A DNA stretch of 64,000 nucleotides, taken from assembly GCF_000421265.1 (NCBI RefSeq), contig NZ_ATWN01000005.1, positions 310,001 to 374,000 of the forward strand, given 5' to 3'. This DNA is from Thalassospira lucentensis MCCC 1A00383 = DSM 14000. Lineage in GTDB: Bacteria > Pseudomonadota > Alphaproteobacteria > Rhodospirillales > Thalassospiraceae. The notes under the pieces are model-generated. The model did not search any database and had not been told where the DNA came from. It was given only the letters and a program-made list of their open reading frames with translations. A program made the position numbers and the translations under genes. Positions within the stretch are counted from its first letter, which is position 1. Each line of letters opens with the position of its first letter. Shown here one piece after another: positions 15,959-26,487 of the stretch.

Positions 15959-17823
15959 TGTCCGCCCTCCAGCATCGCACGGCGCGCATCACGCCCGAAA
16001 AACAGAAACCCGCCCAGCAGACCTGCCGCGATGAGCGGTGTCAGGAATGCTGGCCAAAGCGCGATGGCAATCACAACAACCAACAAGGCCCGATCAACCC
16101 ACAGACGCCCAAAAAGCGGCTGACCACCAAGCAACGCCGGAATAGCAACCACCAGAACCAGCCCGGACAAAATCGCATTGCCCACGGCCATCGTGCCCCC
16201 ACCCCCGGTCATGCCGGGATACAAAAGCAACATGAACGGCACCACATAGGTCATCGCCCCAAGGCGCACAGCCTCAACCGCGGCGGGCAACCAGTTGGTT
16301 TGCGCAATGCCCGACGCCACAAACACCGCGACACAAACAGGCGGTGTAATCACCGAGATGGTTGCAAAGTAAAAGACAAAAAGATGTGCCGTCAGTGGCT
16401 CGATCCCGACCGCAATCATGGCCGGTGCCAGAACGGCCGCCACCAGCACATAGGCCGCAGTTGTCGGCAACCCCATGCCCATGATCATGCACACCAGACC
16501 GACAATGATCGCCACCAGAACGGTTGAATCCCCGGCAATGGCAACAATCATCGAACTCAGCGTCACGCCAATCCCGGTCATATTGATCATCGAAACCAGT
16601 ATTTGCGCCCCGGCAAGCAGGACACCAATGATCACCATGCCCTTGCCTGCATCCGTGACACCGTCAAGAATTCGGCCAAACATGTCGCGCACCGATAATT
16701 GCCCGATGGATGTTGCGACAAACGCCACCAAAAGCCCGCCCATTCCGTAAAAGGCCGATGTCACGACCGAACGGCCCATGAAAATACCAACCCCAAGACA
16801 GCCAAGGGCGGCAACAATCGGCAATACCCTGCGCAGTGCCAGAATGTCCGACCATGCCGGAAGTTCGTCTTCCGGAACAAGGGCCAGGTTCCGCCGGGTG
16901 GCAACGATATGGACGGTAACAAACACCGACAGATAGAACAAAACCGCCGGAATAACTGCGGCAATCATGACATCGACATAGGCAATGCCAAGAATCTCGG
17001 CCATGACAAAGGCCGCCGCCCCCATGATCGGCGGGGCAATCTGCCCACCGGTCGAAGCCACCGCTTCTACTGCGGCGGCAAGTGGGGCGGGATAACCAAG
17101 CCTGCGCATCATCGGGATGGTGAAATTGCCCGTGGTTGCAACATTGGCAACGGCTGAACCGGAAATCATGCCAAACAGGCCGCTGGAAATAATCGCGATC
17201 TTGGCAGCCCCACCGCGCTGACGGCCACCAAGCCGCATGGCAAGGTCCATAAAGCTTTGTCCGCCACCGGTATGCAGCAACAAGGCACCAAAAAGAACAA
17301 ACGCGGCAATCACCGTGGCCGCAACCCCGGTCAGCATGCCCCAGATGCCAAGGTCGCCAAGAAAGATCGTCTCGGTAACAAACTCGACGTCAAAGCCACG
17401 GTGGCCAAGGCTTCCGGGAAGATAGTTGCCAAGCAAGGCATACAACAAACCGGCAATAACAAGTGCAGGGAAAATTGCCCCGACCGCCCGGCGACCGACT
17501 TCCATGACCGTCACGACAAGCCCAACCGTCAACGCCATGTCAAGCTTGGTCGCCCATGGTAGGGTCGTCATGATTTCATCGTAGTTCACCACGATATAGC
17601 TACACGCGCTGACCGTTATCGCCGCCAGCATGAGGTCAACGACCAGACCAACCTTGCGCCAGGTGGTTCCCTGCCCCAATGGATAAAGACTAAGCCCCAG
17701 ACACGTGACAAGCGCGAGAAAAACCGCCCTCTGAATCAAACTTTCAAACGGGCCTGTTGCAGCGGTATAAAAAACGAATATCCCCACAAGCAACGCAAAC
17801 CCGTCGCGGATGCGCACAGACAT
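15955..17823 (-). CDS. TRAP transporter fused permease (4TM/12TM), TAXI type
   Basis: Inner-membrane permease of 622 residues in which the small DctQ-like and large DctM-like parts are fused, as usual for TAXI-TRAP systems. Multiple membrane spans are clear, with the conserved large-subunit segments SGSAVANVATTGNFTIPMM and GMGLPTTAAYVLVAAVLAPA. AGAGGAAAA lies 6 bases before the ATG at 17823. It lies 32 bases downstream of the binding-protein gene and is coupled to the AtuA gene, so the four genes form one operon importing an organic acid with a sodium or proton gradient. Confidence 0.93.
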   Translation of the reverse strand: MSVRIRDGFALLVGIFVFYTAATGPFESLIQRAVFLALVTCLGLSLYPLGQGTTWRKVGLVVDLMLAAITVSACSYIVVNYDEIMTTLPWATKLDMALTVGLVVTVMEVGRRAVGAIFPALVIAGLLYALLGNYLPGSLGHRGFDVEFVTETIFLGDLGIWGMLTGVAATVIAAFVLFGALLLHTGGGQSFMDLAMRLGGRQRGGAAKIAIISSGLFGMISGSAVANVATTGNFTIPMMRRLGYPAPLAAAVEAVASTGGQIAPPIMGAAAFVMAEILGIAYVDVMIAAVIPAVLFYLSVFVTVHIVATRRNLALVPEDELPAWSDILALRRVLPIVAALGCLGVGIFMGRSVVTSAFYGMGGLLVAFVATSIGQLSVRDMFGRILDGVTDAGKGMVIIGVLLAGAQILVSMINMTGIGVTLSSMIVAIAGDSTVLVAIIVGLVCMIMGMGLPTTAAYVLVAAVLAPAMIAVGIEPLTAHLFVFYFATISVITPPVCVAVFVASGIAQTNWLPAAVEAVRLGAMTYVVPFMLLLYPGMTGGGGTMAVGNAILSGLVLVVAIPALLGGQPLFGRLWVDRALLVVVIAIALWPAFLTPLIAAGLLGGFLFFGRDARRAMLEGGQ

Positions 17824-17855
17824 GGCGGTTTTCCTCTAGATGCTTTGGTTTCTTA

Positions 17856-18824
17856 TTATTTGCTCGGGTCGAGATTGGCCGGGATGTCATAGCCGTTTTC
17901 CCGGAACCATTTTGCGGCCCCCGGATGCAGCGGAATGGTCGCATACTGCAAGGTAAGCTCGGCCAGATTGACACCCTTCACACTTGCCATGGCAGCCCCC
18001 TGAACCTCGGTATCGGCCATGACAGCTTCAACGATCTTATAGGCCGCATCTTCCGAAAGGCTGGCACCCGCGCCAACGCCAACGCCAAAGCTCCAGGTCG
18101 AATACGCCGGAATGCCGTCTGAGGCACCTTCGGGAATATCCACCACCGAAACATCGGGCATCTTCTCGATCAGGGTCTGTTTCTGTGCATCGGTCAGGCT
18201 CAGAACCTTGATCGGGGTAAAGGTCGCGATATCAAGGGTTGAGCTGTCAAGTTTAAGACCCGCACCCGATTTAACGTATCCGGTCACGCGGTTATCCTTG
18301 ATCATGTCAACGACGTCGGTGGTTGACCCACGGACATAGTCAGACGTCAGATCAAGTGCTTCAAAAACAGCTTCGGTCGTACTTTCCGTGGCTGATCCCT
18401 TGATCCCCGGATTGAACCGCTGACCGGAAAGATCGGCAAGACTGTTAATACCGGCATCGTCGCGCACAATGACGTTCTGCGGTGCGCCGGTATATACCCA
18501 AAGCAGGCCCAGACCTGCCATCGGCTTACCATCGAAACCCTTTGCACCTGCATGGGCATGCTGCGCAACGTTGGTGGTAACCAGTCCAAGATCAATCTGA
18601 TTGCGCTCGATCCGGCGCAGGTTATCCATCGTCGCACCCGTTTCAACAACCGATGCTTCAATGCCGTTGTCTGCATCGTTGACCAGTTTGGCAACAGAAA
18701 CAAAATACCCGTAATGCGACGAAGACGCCGAGGTTGAACCAATCAGCAACTTTTCCTGCGCAAAGGCCGGCAGCGAAAGACCAAAGGCGAGCGCACTCGC
18801 CAAAGCAAACTTGGCAATTTTCAT
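17856..18824 (-). CDS. TAXI-family TRAP substrate-binding protein
   Basis: Periplasmic solute receptor, 322 residues, with a Sec signal (residues 1-22, cleaved after A-F-A). The mature N-terminus LLIGSTSASSSHYGYFVSVAKLVND follows the TAXI pattern in which the strand is followed by S-x-S-S-x-x-Y. GGAGGAA precedes the ATG at 18824. First gene of the operon; transcription is presumably controlled by the divergent LysR gene 137 bases away. Known TAXI ligands include glutamate and other dicarboxylates or ketoacids; this ligand is unknown. Confidence 0.92.
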   Translation of the reverse strand: MKIAKFALASALAFGLSLPAFAQEKLLIGSTSASSSHYGYFVSVAKLVNDADNGIEASVVETGATMDNLRRIERNQIDLGLVTTNVAQHAHAGAKGFDGKPMAGLGLLWVYTGAPQNVIVRDDAGINSLADLSGQRFNPGIKGSATESTTEAVFEALDLTSDYVRGSTTDVVDMIKDNRVTGYVKSGAGLKLDSSTLDIATFTPIKVLSLTDAQKQTLIEKMPDVSVVDIPEGASDGIPAYSTWSFGVGVGAGASLSEDAAYKIVEAVMADTEVQGAAMASVKGVNLAELTLQYATIPLHPGAAKWFRENGYDIPANLDPSK

Positions 18825-18961
18825 AGTGTATTCCTCCCTATGCCTGTTCAGGCATGTTTTACGTCCCGCCAGCGACTTTATACATTCGTTATTCTTGGCG
18901 GACAGAAAGTGTGGATCAGATTTTTTATTGCAGGAAGGTCAAATAGTGAGATAATTGATGC

Positions 18962-19915
18962 ATGAAACGCATCAATCTTGATACAGACGAACTCCGCTCT
19001 TTCTGCATTTTGGCAGAAACCGGCAGTTTTCGTCAGGCAGCTCAACGTCTTGGTGTTTCTGGCTCAACGCTCAGCCGACAGATCAGCCGCCTTGAAGACC
19101 GCACGCAGGCACGTCTGTTTGACCGCGACACCCGCAATGTCGCCCTTACCGATCAGGGCCGAACCTTCCTCAGACTCGCCGAACGTGTTCTCAACACAAC
19201 AGAATCTGCCTTGGCAGAGTTCGACACCTATCTCAATACCCGACGCGGCAAGTTGACAATAGCTGGCCTGCCATCGGTAACAGCCGGGCTCCTTCCGCCA
19301 TTGATTTCCGACTTTATGGATGCCCACCCCAATGTCGATGTCCAACTCAATGACATGTTGTCCGAAGGCGTCCTGCGTGAAGTTGAAATGGGCCGGGCCG
19401 ACCTTGGCTTTACCGCCGGCGTGGTTGAAAACAGTGACAATCTTTCATTTCAGCGCCTTCTCAGCGACAAGTTCATTGCCGTCGGCGCGCCCGACAGCTT
19501 TCTAAAAGAAGACCGCACCTACCACTGGGAAGAAATCCTGTCACAGCCGATGGTCGCGATGTCACGCGAAACAAGTGTCCGCGCATTGATTGATGCGGCC
19601 TGTGCCCAGAATAACCTGCTGTTTCGCCCCCGGTTTGAAGTCGCCCATCTCGCTACCGCCGGTGCGCTTGTGTCACAGGGTCTGTGCATCACCGCCCTGC
19701 CCTCCTTGACCTTGCCGGTCCTTGGTCGGTCGCCACTTATATTCCGGCCGCTTGAAAGCCCGGTTCTGCTGCGTCAAATTGGCTTGATCTGGCGATCAGG
19801 CCGGACGCTGCCACCAGCCGCACAGGCTTTCCTCAATCTGGTCCGAAGCCGTAATCTAAGCGCCCAGGCCCCCAGCTCAACCATTGAAAACACTGTTTTA
19901 TCTCCAACATCATAA
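18962..19915 (+). CDS. LysR-family transcriptional regulator of the TAXI-TRAP/AtuA operon
   Basis: Regulator of 317 residues. The N-terminal winged helix reads LRSFCILAETGSFRQAAQRLGVSGSTLSRQISRLE (as two family blocks), followed by the LysR substrate-binding domain starting near KLTIAGLPSVTAG. It is transcribed divergently from the TRAP operon across a 137-base gap, the usual arrangement for a LysR protein that controls its neighbour in response to the transported compound or an intermediate. Confidence 0.92.
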   Translation: MKRINLDTDELRSFCILAETGSFRQAAQRLGVSGSTLSRQISRLEDRTQARLFDRDTRNVALTDQGRTFLRLAERVLNTTESALAEFDTYLNTRRGKLTIAGLPSVTAGLLPPLISDFMDAHPNVDVQLNDMLSEGVLREVEMGRADLGFTAGVVENSDNLSFQRLLSDKFIAVGAPDSFLKEDRTYHWEEILSQPMVAMSRETSVRALIDAACAQNNLLFRPRFEVAHLATAGALVSQGLCITALPSLTLPVLGRSPLIFRPLESPVLLRQIGLIWRSGRTLPPAAQAFLNLVRSRNLSAQAPSSTIENTVLSPTS

Positions 19916-20119
19916 CTGTGCAAAAAGCCACGGCACACTTCAGCGGGCTGTTTTGACACTCAGACGAACGCGCATTTTCACCTCAAACCACAACCCAAAG
20001 GCGGCCTGACCCACGCTTTTTGATGATTATACTTCTGTTACCATTCAGAGGCTGGTCAAGCACCGTTCCCTATGCTAGCAAGCAGCACACCATATCATAA
20101 CGCTTCAGGACCGGAATTT

Positions 20120-20656
20120 ATGGCCGATTACGATGTCAAGCCGCTGATAACGGCGGACGAAATTGCCACCAAGATTGATGCACTTGCCGCCCGGATCAAT
20201 GAAAGTTTCAAAGACACCGAAAAGCTGATTGTCGTCGGATTGCTGCGCGGGTCTTTTGTTTTCATTGCCGATCTGGCCCGCAAACTGACCGTCCCGGTCG
20301 AAGTCGATTTCATGGTCGCGTCAAGCTATGGCGACAGCACGGAAAGCTCGCGCAATGTGCGCATCATAAAGGATCTTGATGGTCAAATCCGGGGCAAGGA
20401 TGTGCTTCTGGTCGAAGACATCATTGATACCGGCTATACGCTTTCCGAAGTTGTCCGCCTGCTCAACACCCGCGATCCCAACCGTCTGGAAATCTGCACG
20501 CTTTTGAATAAGCCGTCGCGCCGCGAAGTCGACATTCCGATTGGATTCTGTGGCTTTGATATTCCCGATGAATTCGTGGTTGGCTATGGCATTGACTATG
20601 CCCAGAACAACCGCAACCTGCCCTATATCGGCACGGTGCATTTCCACGGCGAATAA
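20120..20656 (+). CDS. hpt: Hypoxanthine phosphoribosyltransferase
   Basis: Purine-salvage enzyme converting hypoxanthine or guanine plus PRPP to IMP or GMP; 178 residues. The PRPP-binding motif [14 protein letters not shown] is at about 95-108, the flexible loop S-S-Y-G-D-S-T at 68-74, and the purine-binding end has the [11 protein letters not shown] block with the following N-R-N-L-P-Y. The start MADYDV at 20120 is preferred; the frame extends back to 20072 with no family sequence. Followed directly by a terminator. Confidence 0.95.
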   Translation: MADYDVKPLITADEIATKIDALAARINESFKDTEKLIVVGLLRGSFVFIADLARKLTVPVEVDFMVASSYGDSTESSRNVRIIKDLDGQIRGKDVLLVEDIIDTGYTLSEVVRLLNTRDPNRLEICTLLNKPSRREVDIPIGFCGFDIPDEFVVGYGIDYAQNNRNLPYIGTVHFHGE

Positions 20657-20679
20657 GCCGGAAGAACTTCCAAAGACTT

Positions 20680-20718
20680 AAAAAAATGGCGGGAAGCTTA
20701 TGCTATCCCGCCGTTTTT
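20680..20718 (+). terminator. Terminator after hpt, shared with the convergent gene
   Basis: GGCGGGA at 20688-20694 pairs with TCCCGCC at 20706-20712, with A-run before and TTTTT after, so it works both ways. The stop codon of the minus-strand gene (20703-20705) lies in the loop. Confidence 0.85.
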
Positions 20719-21212
20719 GTATCTTCATCTGGGTCGGTATCTTGCTCTGGCTTGGGCGCCGACTTGGACATTGGCCTGTCAAACACGCCCAGCGCCTCCA
20801 GATCCGTCATCATCTGATCAAACCCGGTTTGCATGTGGGGCTTGTTGCCCTGCCCGGTCGCAAAGCCGGTCGTCGCCGCATGGAGCAAAAGATCAAACAA
20901 CACGTCGTCTTCGCTACGCCCCGCTTTTTGCGGTGCGTCGGATGCCTGTTTGGCAATGCCTTCACCCGGATCGCGTTGCGCCATAATCGCAAGCCCGACC
21001 AGTGCGATGACGATCAAACCGCTACCAAAGGCAACGGCTGCGGCAATCGCACCAAATTTTGCCGCCACGGCCATAAAGGCCGCTGCCAGCAAAAAGCCGA
21101 TCCCGATCAGAAAGGTAAGCCCGATCACGGCAAAAACCGCAAGCCTTGCGGCTGCGGCCTTTGCCAGGTCGATTATCAGATCGGTCAGTTTCTCAATTAA
21201 CTGATCGATCAT
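20703..21212 (-). CDS. Phage-holin-superfamily-like membrane protein (YqjE-like partner)
   Basis: A 169-residue protein with two long hydrophobic helices at about 20-75 separated by a short turn, then a charged, Asp/Glu/Lys-rich tail. The pattern (a DLI helix, AAAARLA, two spans, cytoplasmic tail) fits the putative actinobacterial holin-X/YqjE-like group, which is chromosomal and not a lysis protein. It is coupled (ATGA) to the upstream DUF883 gene, matching the yqjD-yqjE order of enterobacteria. Probably a stress- or ribosome-associated inner-membrane pair. Confidence 0.65.
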   Translation of the reverse strand: MIDQLIEKLTDLIIDLAKAAAARLAVFAVIGLTFLIGIGFLLAAAFMAVAAKFGAIAAAVAFGSGLIVIALVGLAIMAQRDPGEGIAKQASDAPQKAGRSEDDVLFDLLLHAATTGFATGQGNKPHMQTGFDQMMTDLEALGVFDRPMSKSAPKPEQDTDPDEDTKTAG

Positions 21213-21502
21213 TTCTGAAGCAGACGACCAATCAGCATGCCCACACCAAATGTCAGGGCGACAGAGGCAAGCGGACGGTCGCGGACATGATCCACGGCTG
21301 CGTCGCGCGCATGATCAAACTGGTCACGCGCCTGACCGGACACCTCGCGGATGCGTTCTGCTGCGGCCTGCGTTCGGCTATGTGCCGCATCGCTACCCAT
21401 CGTTTTCAGGGTCTTGGTCACTTCAGCCAGATCTTTGCGAAGTGCATCGACATCGGCCTGAAGTTTGGCATTCTCAGCAGTCGTCTCGGTCTTGGTCACC
21501 AT
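21209..21502 (-). CDS. DUF883 (YqjD/ElaB-like) membrane-anchored protein
   Basis: A 97-residue protein: an N-terminal amphipathic coiled-coil (about 10-70, heptad-like LQADVDALRKDLAEVTKTL) and a short C-terminal membrane segment containing the family's G-(V/F)-G-x-L-I-G end (LTFGVGMLIGRLL). E. coli YqjD and ElaB anchor ribosomes or protect the membrane in stationary phase, which suggests but does not prove the same here. AGGAGAA lies 7 bases before the ATG at 21502. First gene of a two-gene operon. Confidence 0.85.
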   Translation of the reverse strand: MVTKTETTAENAKLQADVDALRKDLAEVTKTLKTMGSDAAHSRTQAAAERIREVSGQARDQFDHARDAAVDHVRDRPLASVALTFGVGMLIGRLLQK

Positions 21503-21654
21503 GGTTTTCTCCTGTTGTCTTGAAAACTGCAACACACACCTAACGTACGAACATGCCAAACAGTTCCACATTCAATTGTGATCTTTTGCGGGCAAGGATC
21601 AAAAATGGCCTGCACATTTCACCAATCACGCAGAAATCCGCGCCATACAAAGAC

Positions 21655-21688
21655 AAAACGGCCCGCGTGGGAGGCGGGCCGTTTGTTC
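21655..21688 (-). terminator. Intrinsic terminator after pobA
   Basis: AAACGGCCCGC and GCGGGCCGTTT flank a short loop; read on the minus strand it ends CCGTTTTGTCTTT. It lies 72 bases after the pobA stop codon. Confidence 0.85.
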
Positions 21689-21759
21689 CCTATCGGAAAT
21701 TCTGGGCGGAATGGAGCATACGAATGCTCCTCGGGGGTGGGTATCCCCGTTACGTTGGG

Positions 21760-22944
<1,185 letters not shown>

Positions 22945-23149
22945 TCATTGTTTTTCTGTTCCTGCTTGAATGGAACAAGAACAATTCTATTGCGGAAATA
23001 CTACGCCTGTTGGCCAACGGGCAGAATGGACAAACCGGGATAATAATTGGACAAATCGAACATCTATGACGTGACAGTTATCGGTCAGGAACAAAATGGT
23101 TTTCGCATCGGCCCAACGTCTCGATTTGCAACACAACATCACCAACCGA

Positions 23150-23971
23150 TCATCTGTCGCCTGTTGATGGGGCCGGCACTGACGCAAGACATGCATGCCA
23201 TTTCTGGCACAATTCCAGCCCCTGATCGGACGCCATATAACGGTCGAATTCTTCCCAAAGCCGTTTGCCGTCAGGATGTTGACGTGAAAACAGGATAAAC
23301 ATGTCGTCTGTTTTTATTGGCTCTGATGCACCGTAAAGCGTGGCGGCCTCGTCCCCAAGGAAATGCACCATATCCGAACGGCCGACTTCTTCTTCTTCAA
23401 CAAAGACATCAGCCCGCCCGGCATTGAGGAACCGCCACGCGGATTCCGGATTGGTGACGATATCGGCATCAAGTCCAAGCCGTTTATAGGCATCCTCATA
23501 CCAATAAGACCCCACGCCGACAGGACGCAGGCCAAGTGTCGCGATATCGCGAAGGGACGAAATATCCAACCCGTCTGGAAACCGTGATTTTTTGTAAAAC
23601 GCCTTCTGATAGGCGCGCGCAATCGGGTGATGGGGAACATAAAACACATCGGGCCGATCCGCCGTCGACAGCCACGAAAATGTCCCGACATAAATCCCCC
23701 GCCGGGTCTGCTCATACGCGCGCTGCCACGGCAGGAATTCAAGCCGAACTCGATATCCCATGGCCTTAAAAACATCCATGACACGCTTGGAATGAATGCC
23801 GAAATTTTCGATATTTTCGCCAATCATCGGGGCCCATTCCCCCACAGCGAAAACAACCTCAGACACCACGGGTTGCGCAGGCTTGCCTCCTTCGGCCCGA
23901 ACATCCTGTATCGCACTGCAAAGGCTCCCGGCACACAGCAAGACAGCCAGAAGCCAGCGTCTCAATATCAT
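23150..23971 (-). CDS. Solitary periplasmic binding protein, family-3 (amino-acid-type) fold
   Basis: Exported protein of 273 residues with a signal peptide ending near V-R-A (about residue 26). The mature part follows the SBP_bac_3 layout used by orphan receptor-like proteins: a GEWAPM binding-site segment, the FLPWQRAYEQTRRGIYVGTF block common to 'transporter substrate-binding domain' orphans, and a GVGSYWYEDAYKRLGLD hinge. No permease or ATPase is nearby. The ATG at 23971, behind GGGGG, is preferred to the TTG just before it. It may feed a distant transporter or act as a sensor input. Confidence 0.75.
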   Translation of the reverse strand: MILRRWLLAVLLCAGSLCSAIQDVRAEGGKPAQPVVSEVVFAVGEWAPMIGENIENFGIHSKRVMDVFKAMGYRVRLEFLPWQRAYEQTRRGIYVGTFSWLSTADRPDVFYVPHHPIARAYQKAFYKKSRFPDGLDISSLRDIATLGLRPVGVGSYWYEDAYKRLGLDADIVTNPESAWRFLNAGRADVFVEEEEVGRSDMVHFLGDEAATLYGASEPIKTDDMFILFSRQHPDGKRLWEEFDRYMASDQGLELCQKWHACLASVPAPSTGDR

Positions 23972-24284
23972 CAACGGCCCCCAACTGTTATGGCATCTAT
24001 AACCGGCCCGACGGAGTGTTCCATGCGCTGTCGCGACACCCCGTCATATGGATGGAAACTATAAAATATATGGGTCATCGTGTCGGCATTTTAAAGCCAG
24101 CAGAACCAACCATGCCGACACAATCAACTCTACCGCAATACGCATTATTTTTCATCAAAACAACATCTTGCATAAAATTTAACCTTCCGACTGTCGCACT
24201 GCCACAATCGCTGTGCTAAGCTGTTGTTCTGACCGCGCGTTGACGGTCACCCGACAGTTTGAAAAACCGCAACAGAACGGGACG
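23972..24284. other. AT-rich intergenic region
   Basis: 313 bases without a convincing gene, AT-rich in 24130-24190, which probably holds the promoter of the glycosyl-glycerate genes. No defined regulatory motif seen. Confidence 0.5.
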
Positions 24285-25136
24285 ATGCAACAAACACGCA
24301 CCATCGCCATCTTTACCGATCTTGACGGCACCCTGCTTGATCATGACGACTATCGCTGGGATGCGGCCCGCCCGGCCATAGAACGCATAAGATCGCTCTC
24401 GATCCCCTTGATCGCCGTGTCGTCAAAAACCCTTGCCGAGCTTGACCATATTCAGCTGAATTACGGCCTGTTTGACGGCTTGATTGGCGAAAATGGCGGG
24501 GTCATCTCACTGGGTGGCGAGGTTGAACAACCCGGTCCATCATCGCAAACCATTGATTCCGCCCGCGACGCGATCATCGCCGCCGTCAACGTCCCATTGG
24601 GCAGCTTTCGCACCGTCCCGCCGGAAATGATTGCCACCGAAACCGGGCTGACGCTTGATGATGCCATCCGGGCCGGGCAACGCCATTGCTCCGATCCGTT
24701 GATCTGGCAACCAAGCGAACAGGACATTGAAATCGCGACAGACATCGCCAGCCAGTTTTCGCTAAAGCTGGTCAAGGGCGGTCGGTTCCATACCCTGTGT
24801 GGCCCATCAAACAAGGGGGCCGCAATGAAGCGAATGCTTGAACGCCTTGTGGTCTCCGGAAGACTGGGTGATGGCGCTGACGACACCCACGCCACCAAAA
24901 CCGCCATCACCACGATTGCGCTGGGCGATTCCGCCAATGATATCCCGATGCTGGCTGCGGCCGATATTGCGGTTCAAATCCCGCCCAAGCGCGGCATCCG
25001 CTCCGAACCGCTTTTGACACATTCCGACCTTCGGATTGCGCCCTATCCCGGCCCGGAAGGCTGGAACGCGGCATTGCAGTCCATTCTCGATCAAATCATT
25101 AATACCAATAATAAAAGCGAGGTACTTCATGGCTGA
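24285..25136 (+). CDS. HAD-IIB phosphatase, mannosyl-/glucosyl-3-phosphoglycerate phosphatase-like
   Basis: Cytoplasmic HAD-superfamily phosphatase, 283 residues. Motif I is DLDGTLLDHDDY (nucleophile Asp of D-x-D), motif II the serine in AVSSKT, and motif IV is LGDSANDIPML; the D-D-Y-R-W cap residues are typical of mannosyl-3-phosphoglycerate phosphatase (MpgP). The next gene, overlapping by 8 bases, encodes a GT81 glucosyl-3-phosphoglycerate synthase-like enzyme, so dephosphorylation of glucosyl-3-phosphoglycerate to glucosylglycerate is the best guess. Start chosen at MQQTRTIAIF; the longer frame lacks a ribosome site. Confidence 0.85.
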   Translation: MQQTRTIAIFTDLDGTLLDHDDYRWDAARPAIERIRSLSIPLIAVSSKTLAELDHIQLNYGLFDGLIGENGGVISLGGEVEQPGPSSQTIDSARDAIIAAVNVPLGSFRTVPPEMIATETGLTLDDAIRAGQRHCSDPLIWQPSEQDIEIATDIASQFSLKLVKGGRFHTLCGPSNKGAAMKRMLERLVVSGRLGDGADDTHATKTAITTIALGDSANDIPMLAAADIAVQIPPKRGIRSEPLLTHSDLRIAPYPGPEGWNAALQSILDQIINTNNKSEVLHG

Positions 25137-26361
25137 TTTCCATCAGGGCGGCCCGATCACGACCCTGCACCGCATTCTTGACCGCAACCCCGAAGAACTC
25201 GCCTATGAAATGAGCGCCTTTGCCCGGCAACGGCGTCAAACCCTGATCCTGCCGTGCCTCTATTCCGAACTTGAAACCCCGGCGATGACCACCATTGTCG
25301 AGGGACTTAAACAGGCCACCTATATTGATCAGATTGTCGTCGGTCTTGATCGCGCCAATGCTCAGCAATACCTCCATGCCCGCGAATTTTTCAAAGACCT
25401 GCCGCAACATGTGCGCATTCTGTGGAATGATGGCCCGCGCCTGCGCGGCGTGCATGACCGGCTGGCCGAATTTGATCTGGCGCGTTATGAGCCGGGCAAG
25501 GGTCGCAATGTCTGGTACTGCATGGGCTATACACTGGCATCGGGCCGTAGTTCCGTCATCGGCATTCATGATTGCGACATCGCGACCTATACCCCGGACC
25601 TTCCGGCCAAACTGATGTACCCAATTGCCAATCCGGCGTTTAACTTCGCCTTTGCCAAGGGCTATTACGCCCGCGTTGCCAATGGCACGCTCAAGGGCCG
25701 GGTCTGCCGCCTGTTTGTTACCCCGCTAATTCGCGCGCTTAAACAGGTGGTCGGCAAAACCGATTTCCTTAATTACATGGACTCTTTCCGCTATTCGCTG
25801 TCGGGCGAAATCGCCATTCGCACCGATGTTGCCTATGGCTTGCGCGTCGCGTCCGACTGGGGGCTCGAAGTTTCGATGCTTTCGGAAATGTATCGCAACC
25901 ATACGGTCCACCGTCTGGCCCAGGTCGATATCGCCGATATCTATGATCATAAGCACCGCGATTTTGACCCCGCCGAAAAAGATGACGGCCTGTCACGCAT
26001 GGCAAGCGACATTGCCAAATCGCTGTTTCGTAAACTGGCCACACAGGGCACGATTTTCTCGCACGAAACCTTCAGAACGCTCAAGGCAACCTATTACCGC
26101 ATGGCGCTTGATCTGATCGAGCAATACCGGGCCGACGCCATGTTTAACGGCCTTAAGATCAACCGCGACGAAGAAGAAAAATGTGTCGAGGTATTGTCAG
26201 AAGTCATCATCAGTGCGGGTCAGCACTATCTTGAAAACCCGCTCGAAAGCCCGTTCATTCCAAGCTGGCAACGGGTTGAAAGTGCCATGGGCGACATTTT
26301 CGAACATCTTTCAGCAGCGGTCGAAGATGACCTCAATGACATGGATATTGGCAAATCCTGA
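25129..26361 (+). CDS. GT81 glycosyltransferase, glucosyl-3-phosphoglycerate synthase-like
   Basis: Retaining glycosyltransferase of 410 residues joining NDP-glucose to 3-phosphoglycerate in the GpgS-type route to the compatible solute glucosylglycerate. Visible are QIVVGLDRAN, the metal-binding region GIHDCDIATY and the conserved late segment SDWGLEVSMLSEMYRN, all expected in GpgS-like GT-A enzymes. GAGG precedes the ATG at 25129, which overlaps the phosphatase gene by 8 bases (translational coupling). Glucosylglycerate is made under salt stress or nitrogen limitation in marine bacteria. Confidence 0.87.
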   Translation: MADFHQGGPITTLHRILDRNPEELAYEMSAFARQRRQTLILPCLYSELETPAMTTIVEGLKQATYIDQIVVGLDRANAQQYLHAREFFKDLPQHVRILWNDGPRLRGVHDRLAEFDLARYEPGKGRNVWYCMGYTLASGRSSVIGIHDCDIATYTPDLPAKLMYPIANPAFNFAFAKGYYARVANGTLKGRVCRLFVTPLIRALKQVVGKTDFLNYMDSFRYSLSGEIAIRTDVAYGLRVASDWGLEVSMLSEMYRNHTVHRLAQVDIADIYDHKHRDFDPAEKDDGLSRMASDIAKSLFRKLATQGTIFSHETFRTLKATYYRMALDLIEQYRADAMFNGLKINRDEEEKCVEVLSEVIISAGQHYLENPLESPFIPSWQRVESAMGDIFEHLSAAVEDDLNDMDIGKS

Positions 26362-26408
26362 AATCGATACCGCGTTTAAAGCATGTTGCATTTAATCTGC
26401 TTTAGAAT

Positions 26409-26441
26409 GGCAAGGAAGGTTTGAAACACGTCTTCCTTGCC
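26409..26441. terminator. Hairpin between convergent genes
   Basis: GGCAAGGAAG and CTTCCTTGCC form a perfect 10-bp stem. There is no T-run, so it may be a weak terminator or an RNA-end-stabilising hairpin. The preceding GTTTAAAGCA...TGCTTTAGAA sequence resembles a hairpin at 52825. Confidence 0.5.
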
Positions 26442-26487
26442 ATCATTCCAGTCAAATCAATTGGCCCCGCCCCAAAGCCATGCAGCA

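Noticed and set aside
15353-16527. Long plus-strand ORFs opposite the AtuA and TRAP genes
   Set aside because: Low-complexity, Gln/Arg/Pro-rich frames without ribosome sites; antisense shadows.
20703-21212. Prophage lysis cassette (holin-like)
   Set aside because: No phage genes nearby and the DUF883 pairing matches a chromosomal yqjD-yqjE-type locus.
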